A stretch of 64,000 bases of DNA from Rhabditoides inermis. Its lineage: Eukaryota > Nematoda > Chromadorea > Rhabditida > Rhabditidae. The stretch is taken from NCBI GenBank assembly GCA_963966185.1, contig CAWZYM010000272.1, forward strand, positions 1,156,501-1,220,500, written 5' to 3'. Of this stretch, positions 1 to 25,122 are shown piece by piece. The translations under genes were made by a program, and so were the position numbers. The notes beneath the pieces are model-generated. The model had not been told where the DNA came from and made no database searches. It saw nothing but the letters and a program-made list of their open reading frames with translations. Each line of letters opens with the position of its first letter. Within the stretch, counting starts at the first letter, position 1.

Positions 1-50
1 ATCAAATAAAGTACAACTTCATTTTTCCTATTATCAGTTTTTTTTCCCAG

Positions 51-3000
51 ATATCCTCCGTTCTATGACGAGAACGACGCCAATCTGTTCGCGCAAATCA
101 TCAAGGTTCGTTTTTTTTGTAAAAAAAACTCAAAGTACGTTTTTTAAATAAATTATTTGTTTTCAATTTAATTCGCTTCATGTGATGTGCAACTATGTAT
201 TTGTCATTTGTCGTTGAAAGGATTCATGATGATTTTCTTTCGGTGCTTGAACCTTGATCTTTTAGAAAAGTTTATCAGGGATACACACAGCGGTTTACCT
301 GTTGCATGACAATTCATACATGATGTGTTTACCAGATTATCAAGTATTCATCAAAAAAAGAAAAAAAGTTCAATTTTGTTTTTAGGGTGAATACGAGTTC
401 GATGCTCCTTACTGGAACGAGATCTCCGATTCCGGTGAGATTATCAACTGCTCAAAGTTTCTCTTTTTAGTGTTAATTCTATGTATTGAAAAGAAAACCT
501 AACCAAGACGACGCGTCTTTCAATTTTTTTGCCATCTTCAGCAAGAAATCTCTAATCTGCGAAGCTGATGAAAATGACTTTCATAAAATTCATCGGAACA
601 GAATTCGGGAATTTTGTTCACATTATATATACAACTTTCTCGAAAAAATTGCTTGAGACAGCGAAGTTGCGCATCTGTTTTTCGCAAAAGTTTAGAAAAA
701 AAAATGTTCAGAGAATAGCGCGGCGTCGTTTTTCTTCTTTTTTGTTCAAAGTATTCATTCGTAAATGCATCTCTCTATTTTGTAGTTTCTTTTTGAAAAA
801 CGCTAATATCTTGGTTTCTCGATGATTTGGGTAGTCATTTTCATCGGTTTTTCTATAGATTATAAAATTGAGTTTTTTTCCAGACTTCTTACTCAGATTA
901 TTCTCCCTGTCGTTTTACTATGGTATTTTTTCACTATTTTCTCATTTTGAGAACATAAGTAGAAGTGAACGCAAACTATTTTGGTTTTTTCTCTGAAAAC
1001 ACTACTACTCTTATCAAAAAGTGTACAGATCAAAACTATAGAGAGTTGCTTGTATCTGCCCCCTGCTGACTTTTTTCAAATGTCGACTGTGTCGCCACAA
1101 TGGGAGTTTGGAAATTTTTTTTGGTCGCTTCCCTTTATGTTATGATTTGCTACAGCTAGAGACAGAACAAAATGAAAGATCCGTTTTATTATGTCATCAT
1201 ATTAGCAATATGTTGGAAGCCACGCAAGACTCAAGATCTGAAGCCCGTTATTTCTGAGCTCAACATGACATGGATATTTCATATATATTATATCGATATA
1301 TTATATCATCCTTAACAACACGATAGAGAAGCAAACAGCACAGATTTTACTACAGTTCAGCAAGTATGTTAATATGTAACGGATTTTCTTTTCCAGCCAA
1401 GGACTTCATCTCGCACCTGATGTGTTGCAATCCGGACGCACGCTACTCGTGCGAGCAGGCGCTGGCGCATCCCTGGTGAGTGCTCTGCGCATGTTCTTAG
1501 AGTGCGCATTTTCGGTGCGAAGGCGTGCAGTTTGATGTTTTTTTGGCATTTCTCTGTGAATTATCAGGATCGAGACAAGAGATCTAGTCGATGAAAACAC
1601 ATAACTTCAGCGAAATCAGTGTTGCACCGTACACACGAAACCTGAAACGCTTACACAAACCATCACTATGAAAACTACACAGCTCGATCTGCCGGTCATG
1701 TGTCTCATTTGTCGGTGCGCCACATTCTCTTAAAGACACAGTGGCCTGATTCTGACGATTTTTATTAATTGTTCACATGAGATCGAGTCGATCGTTTGAA
1801 TGCATTTGAACGAAAGTTGTACGTGTACGTGGTGATCAGATTCGATCATCGCACGCTCTGAGCGCAATATTTTGAATTCCCGCGCTACTCTCGCACTGTC
1901 TGGTCCTCTTCTTTTCGCGTGCTCTCTTGCTTTTGCAACGGTCATTCGCTGTCAACTCGCGCAGTGAGCGGTGTGCCACAGGCAAAATGGGCGATGAGCG
2001 AAGAGGGGAGGGCGAATAGGCCCCCGTATCTTAACAACAGAGTGTACTTGGTTTTGTACTTGTTAGCTACCGCGCCGCGTGTCCACACGCCACTATCAGC
2101 GCTACTTCCGCTAGTCGCCTGACCAAACCTGCCGTGAAACGCGCGTCTTTTTCAGGATCAGCGGCAACACGGCGCGCACCAAGGACATCCACGGATCGGT
2201 CGCCTCCCACCTCAAGAAGTCGCTCGCCAAGCGGAACTGGAAGAAGGCGAGACGGGGTTTCGTTTGTTTCTCGCAACTGCACGTCAGAAGTACCGCATCC
2301 GTATGAAATCATGAAACATCAACTCGTCCGATTCGTATAGAACGAGCATGAGTGAGATAGGAGAGTGGCATCTTGGTGTCGAGCGCAGTGTCGAGCGCAG
2401 CATGAGTGAAACAGTTAAACTAAGAAAGTGTTCGTTTTCAAAAAGAACATGAGCTTGAGCACCGAGTTGATATCATGAACGTAGACAAGCTATGCCCAAT
2501 TCCTTGGTCGTATTCTGAAAAAATATGAGCTCTTGTTGGCAAAAGAAACACGCGATTAGGGGTTCATACTGTAACTGCGAAAAATGAAATAGTTCATTTG
2601 CTAAATAGTTTTAGTAGTTAGAAAAGCAGAGTACGATTAATGATTAATGAATGGATAGTGTTCATTGTGGCCTATTTCTGAAAATCTGAAAAAAATAATG
2701 CGTCAAACGAATACCAAATACATCTGAAATCTGAATCAAAAGTTCTACGTGTGCGCAGTGATTAAAAACGATCAGCTGACTTCAGACAGCAGACAGTTTT
2801 AAACGCATTTTTTTTTCTGGGCCGAAACTGAACGCATTTTTTTCTGAGAGCCCTGCGCTCTCGTCTTTTCTCGTGCTTTTTTGCACTGTCTCGCTTGTGC
2901 CGTCACTAAAGTCGATGAGCGAGCAAGAAAAATAGAATAAGCTTCTGTACTTATCTCTTCGAAAACTAGTGCGGTTCTTCGCTACTAAGAATGTTTTTAT

Positions 3001-3220
3001 GAAAAGACATCAAGAAGACAAATGGACGATACGTGCTTGTGCTTAGTCTGAGAATCTGCTAATCGCTCGCTAATCTATTGTGGACAACAAAAGATGTGAA
3101 AGGCCATGTCGCTGCTTTCAGGCGTTCAACGCGACCTCCGCGATTCGCCAGCTGCAGATGCTGCGACTGTCCTCGAACCGCGTCCAGCAAGTCGCCACCT
3201 CGTCCGCTATCCCGTTATGA
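51..3220 (+). CDS. cmk-1: Calcium/calmodulin-dependent protein kinase I, C-terminal part (CMK-1), partial at left edge
   Basis: This is a cytosolic/nuclear Ser/Thr kinase activated by Ca2+/calmodulin and by CaMKK; in nematodes it acts in sensory neurons. Exons are 51-105, 386-434, 1397-1475, 2156-2246 and 3122-3220, with a TGA stop. The first exon encodes the GYPPFYDENDANLFAQIIKG stretch of the C-lobe. The second holds EFDAPYWNEISDS. The third holds AKDFISHLMCCNPDARYS and the HPW motif that ends the kinase domain. The fourth and fifth encode the autoinhibitory and calmodulin-binding segment (KRNWKKAFNATSAIRQLQM), followed by a short tail ending in IPL. All junctions keep frame. The N-terminal two thirds lie left of the window. 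The last intron has a GC donor. Introns 2 to 4 carry repeats, including a 300-base TIR element at 1730-2034. The assignment rests on near-identity to the known CMK-1/CaMKI C-terminus. Confidence 0.95.
1730..2034 (-). mobile_element. MITE-like element, TTAAAGATACAG family, copy in cmk-1 intron
   Basis: The ends are inverted: TTAAAGACACAG at the left and GTATCTTAA at the right. The interior matches, in reverse orientation, the element at 29409-29683; shared text includes GCGCTCAGAGCG and the GATCGAATCTGATC region. It lies wholly inside the intron between exons 1397-1475 and 2156-2246. It encodes no protein, so it is non-autonomous. Confidence 0.6.
2700..2960 (-). repeat. Degenerate third copy of the TTAAAGATACAG-family element
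   Basis: The stretch around 2745-2790 (GTTCTACGTGTGCGCAGTGA) and 2850-2945 (CTCTCGTC, TCTCGTGCTTTTTTGCACTG) follows the order of the interior of the element at 1730-2034. No clean terminal repeats remain. It lies in the last cmk-1 intron. Confidence 0.35.
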
Positions 3221-6053
3221 GAATCGACTCCTCGACATTTCGATTTCTCTAGCTCAACTCAGATCTCCCCACGTAACTCTCCTCCCCCTCTCTCACACGT
3301 TCACAACGCATTTTCCGCACATTTTTTTTCCATTTTAAAGTGTTTTTTTTGCATTTTTTGTGTATGTATGTTTCATGTTGTGATATTGAGATATATCTAC
3401 GATTTTTGTTTTTTTTTCTGTCTGTTTTTTGACGCTCCGTAAACACGCGAGAAAGACATGCGTAGGCGTACGTATGTATGCCTTGCTCCGCCAGATAAAC
3501 GCTTTTTTCTCAAGATATAGATTTCAAAACGTCGCAAAAAAGAAGAAAATATTCCATGTGTTTGGAAAACACTAATTAGTTGCCTACAGTTTGTCAGAAA
3601 ACTGTATGACCACTACGACCAACTTTCGTTCGTACGCTAAGGGCAAACGGTGTTGCGGCGCCCGAATTCGATCCAGCCTACTCGAACGGCTAGATCCCTT
3701 TCGCTATCGAAGCTACGAGCAGAGCTCGCTGTTGTGGGGAGTCAAAACGAGCGCAACTCATCGATTAACATTTCCAATGCTCTCCGGCATCCAGAGTTTT
3801 TTTTAATGATCATATTTACAAACTAACGTCGAGCCTCGAGCGTTCGCAAAGTGTGGGGTGGGGGAGGCCCCATTGTCATTTGCTTGTAAGAGCTTGTCTG
3901 GATCTAGTATCTTAGGCACTACTGATTGCTTCATATCATTATGATTGTGTTGTCATATTCAGATATAACGATTCCGGATAAACGATTGATTGATTGATTG
4001 ATTGAGCTTGTCTGGCGAATAGTCCTTTTTTTTCAAATCGCGGTGTGTAAACCGACACACGGTTCGGCCAGCCGATCGTTTGCCGTTGTCACAGACAGTG
4101 GCACGCTTGTGCGCGCGCGGCGCGACCGCCATTAGAAAGTGCAAAGACCGCAATTAGAAAGTGCAAAGATAGTGCATGCCGCTGTTAAAGATTCACACGC
4201 GTTGCGCGGCAGTGACCGAGCCTACTTGCGCTCAAGCCGACCTGTCTGCGAATAATAATTCAAGCATGTCTAGCCGACTCTTTTATCCACGTTGTGTTGT
4301 TGTTTTCGAGGCGGTACCTGCGTGGGAAAAGCTGTTCAATCACATAGGAGAGTGCTGTGTACGCCCGTGGTTCCTTCCCGGTTAGTACACAATTGTCGGG
4401 ATTGGTAAGAAGAAAGAAAGGAAAAAAATAGATTCAGGAAAAAAATAGAGAAAAGATAACACTTTGAATGTAAACAGGCACAAAGAACCGTAGACGAAAA
4501 TGTGTGCAAACCGCTATGTACAAAATAGTGACCTCTATGTACAAATTATGATTCTGACAACAGCTATCTTTTGACCAGATACAAACTTGAAAGTCAAGCC
4601 ACAGAAAATGTGCGAAGATGAGAGATCGCGGTGAGCACGCGCTTTTCTCATTGCATAAAGGTATAAAAACGAGATAAGTCGAAAAGACACGGCTTCCTTT
4701 ATGCGAGACTTGCAAGAGCAAGACACTACCGCACGCTATACCGTACTGTCATTCACTGCACGCCCTCGAGTGACGCCGCGCTTGTCACTGTATTGACTGA
4801 CCTGTTGTGTGATTGTTGTGGTAAGCCTTTGAGTTTTTCTGTCATTTTCGTGCCGCTATCATCGCAATGACGTATATAAATAAAAGCGCGCATCCACTGG
4901 AATTGGCGCTAACTCGGGTGTGTCAGATACACAACACACTCGCCTCCCATCTCCCATCTATGTGCGAGCAAAACAACCGACGCCATGTTCCTCGGATTAC
5001 CAGCCAGCTGTTAGACGCTCTCGATTTCAAGCGATTTCCTATCCGAATATTTTCCCAGACACACACATAACGTTAGCGCCGGTCCAAGTTCATTTGGCAG
5101 CGGTGAACTTACATTGCGGTACCATCGCGCGTTCTTACTAGCGCATGTACAGGTCAACGGGCGTGAGATAACGGTCAGCTAAAAATAAGACTCTGAAAAA
5201 CACACACACACAATCTGTTTCCCCTTTCACAAAAGCCAATCACGAGAAAAACGCTGATTTTCAACATTTTATGACTGTAGAATCGAACTGTGTTACAACT
5301 TCTAAACAACGTACTTTTGAAGTCGTCAGCATTTTTATTAGGTTTATTTTCTGTTTTTAAACCTTCGGAAAATTGTTCATCACATAAACCAAGAAATGTC
5401 GTTGCTATGGCACTATTTTCTCGTCATTTCCTCATTGTCTGGTTCAGCCGGCGGTAATGCCGTATGATGATAATTGGAGATGGACCCCTTTTCAACACAC
5501 ACACACACACATTTTGAATTGAAATAAGCGCCGAACTGTGAGTGCAATGTTGTCATCAGAGGAATGATATGCACGCGTCGTTACGGTATTGGGCGGAAAC
5601 AAAACAAATCGTGTATCCGAAAATTATCCGATAAACATTGTTTCTACTTATAATGAACCTACGTGCTAAACAATTTCAGTTGCAATTTGCAGCCGGTTAT
5701 GAAAATCAAACCTCCACCAACAAGCGTCCCTCTTTTCAATCATAGTCACGTTCCTTTCTCCACTTATTTGCCCTCTATCAGCTTTATGTCTCTACTTCTT
5801 CGACGAGGGTGACGCGTCTTTGTACTGCGCGTCTACGGTGGCGAAGTGTCGAAACGAAACGTTCAGCCGCGTGCCACACGCCCCGCAAATGTCACCACAA
5901 AGTACAACGTGCGAATCGCTTTGCGGACGTGACGGTTAATGAAACGCAAAGTGACTTAAATTAAATTCTCGATTACATACTTTTGCGGAGGGAAAGAGTT
6001 GAAAGTGTTATAAACCAGCGAGGGTAAGGCGCAGAGGAAAAAACAAGGACGAA

Positions 6054-6097
<44 letters not shown>

Positions 6098-6558
6098 AGC
6101 GACAGGGCGTGGCGCAATTCTTCACCATCACGCCCACTCGAATACTGTGTAAGATGCATTACCAGACAGGACGAAAATAGTTTTTAGGCTCCATTGTAAC
6201 TATGTGCTGTAAACCGTACATGATTCATAGTTTCATAGTGTGACGAAAATCGCCGCTGTCAACGCTTTCACTGATTCCATGTTTTTTTTCTGCCCAGCTA
6301 TACTTGACGTTTTCAACATAAAAAAAAAACTCGACGCGTCTGTCTGAAGTCATTTTTAAATCGCTGTCTGCGTGATCTAATGTATTCGGGTTTGTGGCGA
6401 GTAGTGGAAACGATAGCGTCTCCCGTCTCGCAAACTTTCGGTGCAGCTCGAATTTCGATATCGCGCCGTCCGCTATTCAATTTGTCTATCGCCAAGACGC
6501 TCTTACCTGTCGTCTCGTGTCGCGCACTGAAGCTCCGATTTCAATTTCAGCAATTTGG

Positions 6559-6621
<63 letters not shown>

Positions 6622-7587
6622 ATTTTTTTCTCCAGACACTGCCAATTTGCGAAAAAAAAAAGGATCCCATGAGCGTTTCGAAATGTATGAAACGCATATA
6701 GACTGGAGAATTACGATAGCCGTCTGCAAACACTTTTCATTTCCGCCGTTCTCAAATATCAGAGAATCAGAGCAACTTTTCAAGTCTTATGTCTTATGTG
6801 CGTGCGCGTACTACATAGATGATGCGATTCCCTCCGTAAAGTGAAGGAGCTGATGGCGTCAGCTTGCAGCTGAGTGAGATCGGAGTATCGGAATAGCATT
6901 TGGCCAGCTCGTGAGTGGTGAGGCAACCTGCAACTTGTGCCTTCAGTACATGCGAACCCATGGGTCCGAGGAGAGACGTGCTGCCGGTTGCGTAGTATGT
7001 ATCTCTCAGGCACAGTATGTATCTCTCGATCCTATCTGCATGTCATTAGCTCATATTTTCGCGGGCGTGTTTTCGCTGGCAGCATTCGGCTGCATCCACC
7101 CACAAATGCACCATTTTGCCGGCTACAGCGCGGAGCCATCCACGCTTGCTCGGTGCTTGTTTTTATATATCTACTTCCTCTTCCCAATCACTCTTCACTT
7201 TGTTCTCGTCGTTTTGTCGTTGTTGTGGTGTCAGCGTGGGTGGGACAGAAACGCTTATCGACGAATTGCATTAATCCGATTCCTTTTCAACACTATCAGC
7301 CTACTCTCACACTCAAATCGTTTCGAGAGTCAATGTTCGCGTGCCAGTGTCCAGAGTCCAGACGTTTATGACATAGCATACATGTATGCGACATGATAAT
7401 GTCGTCGGAAAGTGGGTACAAAAAGTGTGCTGCGTTAAATCAAGGCATCACGCTTCACCAAATGAAACGTGTTGCAGGCTGCCAGATACAATATGAGAAA
7501 AAAGGACATGATACGTGAAAGAACTTCCTCGGAGAGTCCTCTAAATGAGTTAGTCTCATGATCCTCTACGTGAGAGATACCAGATGC

Positions 7588-7625
<38 letters not shown>

Positions 7626-9792
7626 CGAGCGCGCACTTCTGAATAAGCGATTCCATTACTCCATTAGCGCCGAGAAGCGACGGTACGGGACAGTATCATA
7701 ACACGCTGGTTGTATCGCGATGAGATGTCATGGTGACAGACGGTCGACTCTGAATCCTTCTGCCACGCCGTCTCACTCCATCCGCACAGCGTCTCGTTTC
7801 TCGTTCTGCTGAGTTTGGCGCGAGTTCCTATTCGAAGTGCACTTCACGCGGATAACTCAATAGCGCGGAGATATTCTGTCATATAGGTCTCATGAAGTTT
7901 TATGTAAAACTGACCTTATAACTACTGAACTATGCAACCATGTAATTGATATATGCTGGTTTCGCATATACGTCAAAACCGCGTGGCAGACGACTTGGCG
8001 AATGTTTACCGAGCGAATCGGCCGCGTGTTTCCTCGTTTCCTCTCCCTTCTTCTTCCGCGGCAACTCTAAATTCGGGATTGTTGTTGACTGTCAGTTGCC
8101 TCCCACACTCGGGTCGTCGCGTCTGCACTCTCCTCCATTCCTCCATTTCACATTGTTCTCTCCACCCCCTTCCTCCATACGTGCCAAAACCTTTTTCGCT
8201 GTTTTCGCATTCTCTCCACTTAAACTTCCCGGCTTCCAAAAGCACAAGTCCAAAGACGGCCGTGACCTTGGAGCGTTTCTAGACAAACATGAAGGATGGA
8301 GAGGAGGAGCCTAGAGGCGTCTTAGAGAACGAGCGATATTGTCGTCGCGAGTCGCTTCCCTCACTAGTGAACGACCAATGATTCAGGTTCTTTCTCTCTC
8401 ATCAGCTACTCTCACTGTATACTACTTACATGAACTTCGCGACAACTCATCCATATATATTGCTTCGCGTTGCTAGCTATATATCTTTTCAGACTTTCTG
8501 TCTTTCATATTATCATGGTTGTGAGCATGCGATCTGACAAGAATTTAGGCCATCCTCCAGGGATTCTAATAAGTCAACTTATCAGATACGTAGTCATTTT
8601 CTGTCGGCGTATTTTGTTACAACTGCATTTGAAAAAAATTCAAAAACGACATGATAACCTTGTGTACGTTTTCTATCAATGCAAAAACTAAAATGAATTT
8701 TTCAAGTAAATTGTCTTTGTTTTGTGCGTTTCTTCCTTTTTTCATATTGACAAAAAGGGAACATAAAATGAACGTGAAACGATAATTTTTTTCTAATCCA
8801 ATTTGAGTTTTCGCATCCAGTTCTTTATCAGATTTTGCAGCATCGTCCGTGTTTTCGTTTTCGTCATGGTATTGTCACCAAATAGTTTTTTTTATGTGAT
8901 GTTGTCACTTCGAACAAATTTGCGTTTTACATGTACATGAAATAAGACTAATTCACCCAATGGGCACCGCAGCGCGCCGTCAGCGAGCACGCGCCGCGTC
9001 TGCGCTCTCTTGTATTCCAGTGCGCTCTCCACTTGTCTGTGGCAACTGCCAGTGATAACGGAGCACTTTCTTACCGTATCTTATTAATACATATCCGAAT
9101 GTCAGTAACACTCCATGAAACTAGCGTAGATTCGAAGCGTTTCTGAGTTTTGTTTTCGCATATGATTCACCATTTACTCACGGAAGTGACAGTTTCTCGC
9201 ATATATCATTTCTCAGAAAGTAAACCGGTACTTACAGTATGAAGCAACATGTTAACACACATGCTCTTATTCTTATCGCATTTCAACCAATACAGTAGTG
9301 AAAAGTCCTTCTTCTACCCCCACCGCAGAATAATCTTTTGAATCGGGGAAATACGTTTACTTTACAGCAGTGTACTCAACAGCACTCAAATAAGTGAAAA
9401 TCAAATAAATGGTATCACGGTATTGTCCGTGTCGTTTTCATTTTTCTCACAGTTTAATCATAATCATATTTACATCACATTATCCATAACCATAACAACC
9501 TGAGAGATTGTACATCTTTCTCTTTCCGCGAATTCCCGCAAATGTTGGTCGCGTACTTGTACGACCGCTGTAGCAGCCTGTTCGCACATTCAGCATTCGA
9601 GCGAGGTAATATCTGTGTAGTGAACTATGTACATGTGTTTGCTATCCGTTCCACTCGGCTATTCTATAGCATGTGACGAGTCCGCCACAATCGCCCCGCG
9701 TTCCCATCAGCATTGTACTCTAACGCGCGACGTTTTGTCAGTTTCTCGTGTCCGGCATTCTCGCATGGTTTGTCGCGAGTTGAAGTGTTCAG
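3221..9792. other. Intergenic region between cmk-1 and the first GPCR
   Basis: I find no exon with family resemblance in this 6.5 kb. It holds the cmk-1 3' UTR, simple repeats ((GA)n at 6059-6090 and 7590-7620, (CT)n at 6565-6629, short (CA)n near 5203 and 5494, a GATT run near 3985), and AT-rich unique sequence. The open frames of 60-160 codons here run across simple repeats or lack coding signs. The promoter of the GPCR that starts at 9793 should be in the right part. Confidence 0.6.
6565..6629. repeat. (CT)n microsatellite
   Basis: About 65 bases of almost pure CT on the plus strand in intergenic DNA, followed by T-rich sequence. Confidence 0.95.
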
Positions 9793-20776
<10,984 letters not shown>

Positions 20777-21199
20777 AACACATTCGAATCCCACGCACCT
20801 CCACACGGGTCCGCACTACCCTCTGTTCTAGCCGGCAATTGAGTAGCCATGATGACAGCGGGTGCTATTCATTCTCACGTTCTCTCTCTCTCTCTCTTTC
20901 TCTCTTCTCCGCCCGTACACCGGTGTGTATCTGTGATGTGCATGTGAGTGTGGCATAAAACATTTCATCGTGACGTTCAAAACACATTATATGTATCAAT
21001 ATATGACAAGTTGTGAGAGAGTGAGCACGGTGGACATGATAGAAAACGATGAAACGTCTAAAGCGTGGCCGGGGGGGGGGGGACTCATAACAGGGGACCC
21101 GCGTAGGTTTGTACAAGTTCGTGGTATTGCGTGGGCGACGGTCGGAGAGAGGACGTCTTCCAACATTGCAGTCGGACGTTGAGCATGGATGGATTGGGA
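20777..21199. other. Spacer between two convergent GPCR genes
   Basis: The plus-strand GPCR stops at 20776 and the minus-strand GPCR stops at 21200, so both 3' UTRs must lie in or across these 423 bases. The spacer holds a short (CT)n tract (20880-20905) and a run of ten G near 21071. No clear AATAAA for either gene is seen. Confidence 0.7.
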
Positions 21200-21679
21200 T
21201 CAGAGTAGCGTCTCGCTGGCGGCTGGGTAGAAGAGCTTCACCGAGCCGTCGTCCACCGCCACCGACTCCTCCACTTGTTGCGCCGACATAACTGAAACGC
21301 GCAAAGTGATGTCTCAAACCGCTCGCATAACTCTATGTTTTTGAGGCGTTACGGTTTTTCGATAAGATCGCCCGCCATTTCAAAAGTTCAAAAGTATTCG
21401 AAAATGTAATTCTGGAACCTTTGGTGTTGAGGGACGGGTCGAGCGAGACGCTGTCTTCCTTAGCCAGCCACTTCTTGTCCTGAAAATGAGAATGCATCTT
21501 CTTCATATCAGATTATCACTCTTTTTTTCTCAACAACGTTTTTTTTTCATTGGGTTCTCTATCTTCATCATATCAAAGCTGCGCACTCACATTCGAGAGA
21601 CGGTCGCATCCGAAGATCTGACGGAGCAACGCGAAGACCTCTTCGCGAAGAGTGACCTATGAAAGTAGAATGAAGGAGA

Positions 21680-21729
<50 letters not shown>

Positions 21730-24700
21730 CACCTGGCAGGTCATGTAAATCGGCAGTCGAAACGCGCACGCCATCGTTGTCAGAAGAGACACGCAGTCCA
21801 CAGCAATCGCATAAAAACTGCATAAAAATAAAAATCAAAAAACAAATGTTATACGTTATACGTTTTCGTTATATTTTCATGTTATAGTTTAAAAAAACAC
21901 TTTTTTTGTGTTTCTGATAACACTTTTTTGACGACAATTTTGCTGACTGTTGTTCTCCTCATAAATATATTTTTGAAGCAAATTAAAAAAAGGTTGTGTA
22001 TCTTGTATCTATACCGACTTCACAAATTACTGTGTACACTTTTTTATTTTTAATAAACAGTTGTAACAAACATTTTATATTAATTTTCTGTTCAATGATG
22101 CGAAAAATGTATTGGTGTTTCGCACAGTTTTCTCGCTAATTTCGTGTACTAATTCCGTCTGTGAATCTTCTGCGTGAGAATACAAGGAATGCACGCATAA
22201 ATTAGCTTCGATAGAACAATCCGGATGACCTTCCCGTTCGGCGAACGAAAAACATCGTCGAAAATCACCGTGTGACAGCTTATAGAAGTATACAATAAAC
22301 AACTTGAGAGACTGGCTACATCGATTCAAGTCTGTCCCTATGACACTATGAATAGATTTAATCTCTGTACAATAAAACATGTGGCACTTATAAAAAGAAG
22401 GTCCAAAATTAACTTTCTTTTAACGTTATGGTTATATTAAACAAAACAAGTGTCACGTCACTACAAAAAGCATGGAGAACAAAATTCAAAACCTAAAAAA
22501 AACTTCACTCACGATATGAACTCCCCGATAAGGCTGTCTTTGTCGATGTGTTCCCAGCAGACGAGGACGACGTTGATGATGTTGGAGATGAGGTAGCAGC
22601 ACACCACCATCACCAGCGTGCGGGTCGCCGCGCGCGCGTTACGCTGCAACACCAGCACGCTGACTTTGTTCGTTCCGAGTTTCTGAGCGCACCACTTTCG
22701 TACTTCGATGCACGAACTCACGAACAGCAATGACAAAACTCTCTCACATATCCTACTTATTTCCTACTTACTTTCTAATTACTTCCTACTCTCTTATGTC
22801 CTAGCTATAAATCGTAAGTAAGTGGGAACTTGATGGGAAATTAGTAGGAATTAGTAGAAAGACAATGTTGACAATAACACAATGTGCAAGCGGTGGTAAC
22901 ACTTTTAAAAATACTTTTTACTGCAACGCATTGAAAATTGCCTTGATTGTTCACTATTGGAAATTTGGCGTACGTGAACGAGAGTAAAACGAGAGTACGC
23001 TCGTCGCACGCATAGCCAACTCACACCGGGTTTGTGGCACGCGCGAAAGACAACGCAAAGCGAAGAGAGTGCGGCAGATGGCTAGACGAAAACGTGGCGC
23101 GGATTCGCGCGGCTCTCAAAAAACCAAGAGGGAAGATCAGAAGTGGGAAGATCAGTTATGTGGTAGAGTGATTTTGTCAGTGAGTAGACAGATTTCCAAA
23201 GCTGAATGAATGAATTTATTACAGTAATGATCTGCGTCACACATCAATGATCAACGTTTAAAGGAACAGTGGCGACTTAATTCTGCAACTAGCTCTCTTA
23301 AACGCATACTACCACTCATGCAAAACATTTGCCGTAGACAGGACTCGAACCGGTGAGGTGTGCCGTAACGGCGCGCACACGCATTGAGCCACATAGCAGC
23401 ATGTTAACGAGCTTTGGACCAATTTTGAATTTGAAATATAGCGTTGCAACAGCGAGTTGCAACATTTGAAAGTAACGGATAATCGTCGTTCTTTTTCACT
23501 ATTCGATTAACCTTTAGATAAAAATGATTTTAAAAGTACCAAAAGTTCAAAATAAGTCGCCACTGTACCTGGTTAGGCGCGTGAATACAAAGAAAAAGTA
23601 TATTTTTAATAATTATGAATAATAATGATATATCTCGAATTAGGTCGTAGTCGCCTTTTGTAATTGTTTGATGGCTAGCCATGAACCAATAAAGTAAATG
23701 TAACCCTAGTTTGTCATACTAGGATTGTTGATATTAAAAAGTCCACGATACGATGGTGTCTTCATGTAACTTGCAAATTGTTGAACAAACTGTACTGTGT
23801 TTCTCCTCTTGTGCTTTGTTTTTTTGTTTTTTTTAATTACAGCACATGGAAATACACACACAAAAACAATCCTCCGTTCATTTGCTCGTTGACTTCCGCC
23901 TCTACTACTCCGAGAAAACTCTCATTACCAATTCTTCACGGATATACGGATCTCTGAAATAGTGTGTTTTTTTTGCATCCGACGTTGTTGACATTCCGCC
24001 ACTGTCAACAAGTCAATACCATGTCACCTTAACCCTAAGTTGTCCATTTCATGAATCTAACAAATGTAGATTGCAAACACTCTCTACTTTACTAACATAC
24101 TCCAACCGACTACTTTTTTTTATTTCAGCATAGACTTACAGTCAGTTTCGGCCACATGTCTCTGCAAAATCTGCGGTCGCCACTGATTCCCGATGAGGAC
24201 CACCCACACTCTGACTCGCTCTCTTCCACTCTTTCATACCACCTGTTGAAAGAGAGCGACACAATCGAATCCCGCCAATGAATCTCGTCAGCAACCAGCA
24301 GCCCAGACTTGCAGCAAGCGTGGTTAGGCGCAAAAGATCATGAGACATTCACTTTTAGCAATGTGTAGCACACGTGTTCGACCGCAAAAAGAATAGGACA
24401 CAGTCACACAGTTGCCTTACCTTGGTCTGACTGGCTTCTCCCGAATCGGCGCAAACAGTGAGTTGCTGGCGTCTTTTGGTGAGTGTGCGCACGATGCGAA
24501 TGTTGAGGAAGGCTAGGATGAGGAACGGCGCGAACACGGTGACAAAGTTACGGTACCTGAAAACGACGATCCATCATGTTACATGTAGTCACTTCTTTTG
24601 CCACCTGAGAAAAAAAGATATTTTTTTCATTGTTTTACCTTTCATGAATTCTGTTTAAAAGTTTTACATGTTATACAAAATAACAAACTTCACGTATTGT

Positions 24701-25053
24701 TCACAGCTGTAGCACTGTTCTATTTTAATTAAATGAACTTTGCAAATAGGCAAATAGAACTTTTCGACAATTCGCTGCCTAGCAACCCAACTGCTTAGTA
24801 CACTTGCTGTGATTGTGCGTTTATTGAAACGATAGGAGAAACGGCCTGTGGTTTATAGTGTGTCATTTGAGGTGTATGCGTGTAGTCTTTGAACACATGT
24901 ACAAACATGTGGCGAAAGACGACACAAGCAATGCCGAAATAGAAGATTGTTGTCGGATTCGCTTCGAACTCGAGTGGTAGTTAAATATCCGGTGAACGGC
25001 CAGAGTGTAACAATGTTGCGGGTACGAAGAGAAGAGAGAAGAGAAAAGAGAGA

Positions 25054-25122
<69 letters not shown>

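Noticed and set aside
4434..4726. Overlapping minus-strand frames of 95 and 63 codons
   Set aside because: AT-rich unique sequence, no splice partners, no motif, and two competing frames over the same bases.
6380..6844. 154-codon plus-strand open frame
   Set aside because: It runs through the (CT)n array, giving a Leu-Ser repeat, and has no conserved text on either side. The same holds for other frames over CT, GA, AT and TTA arrays.
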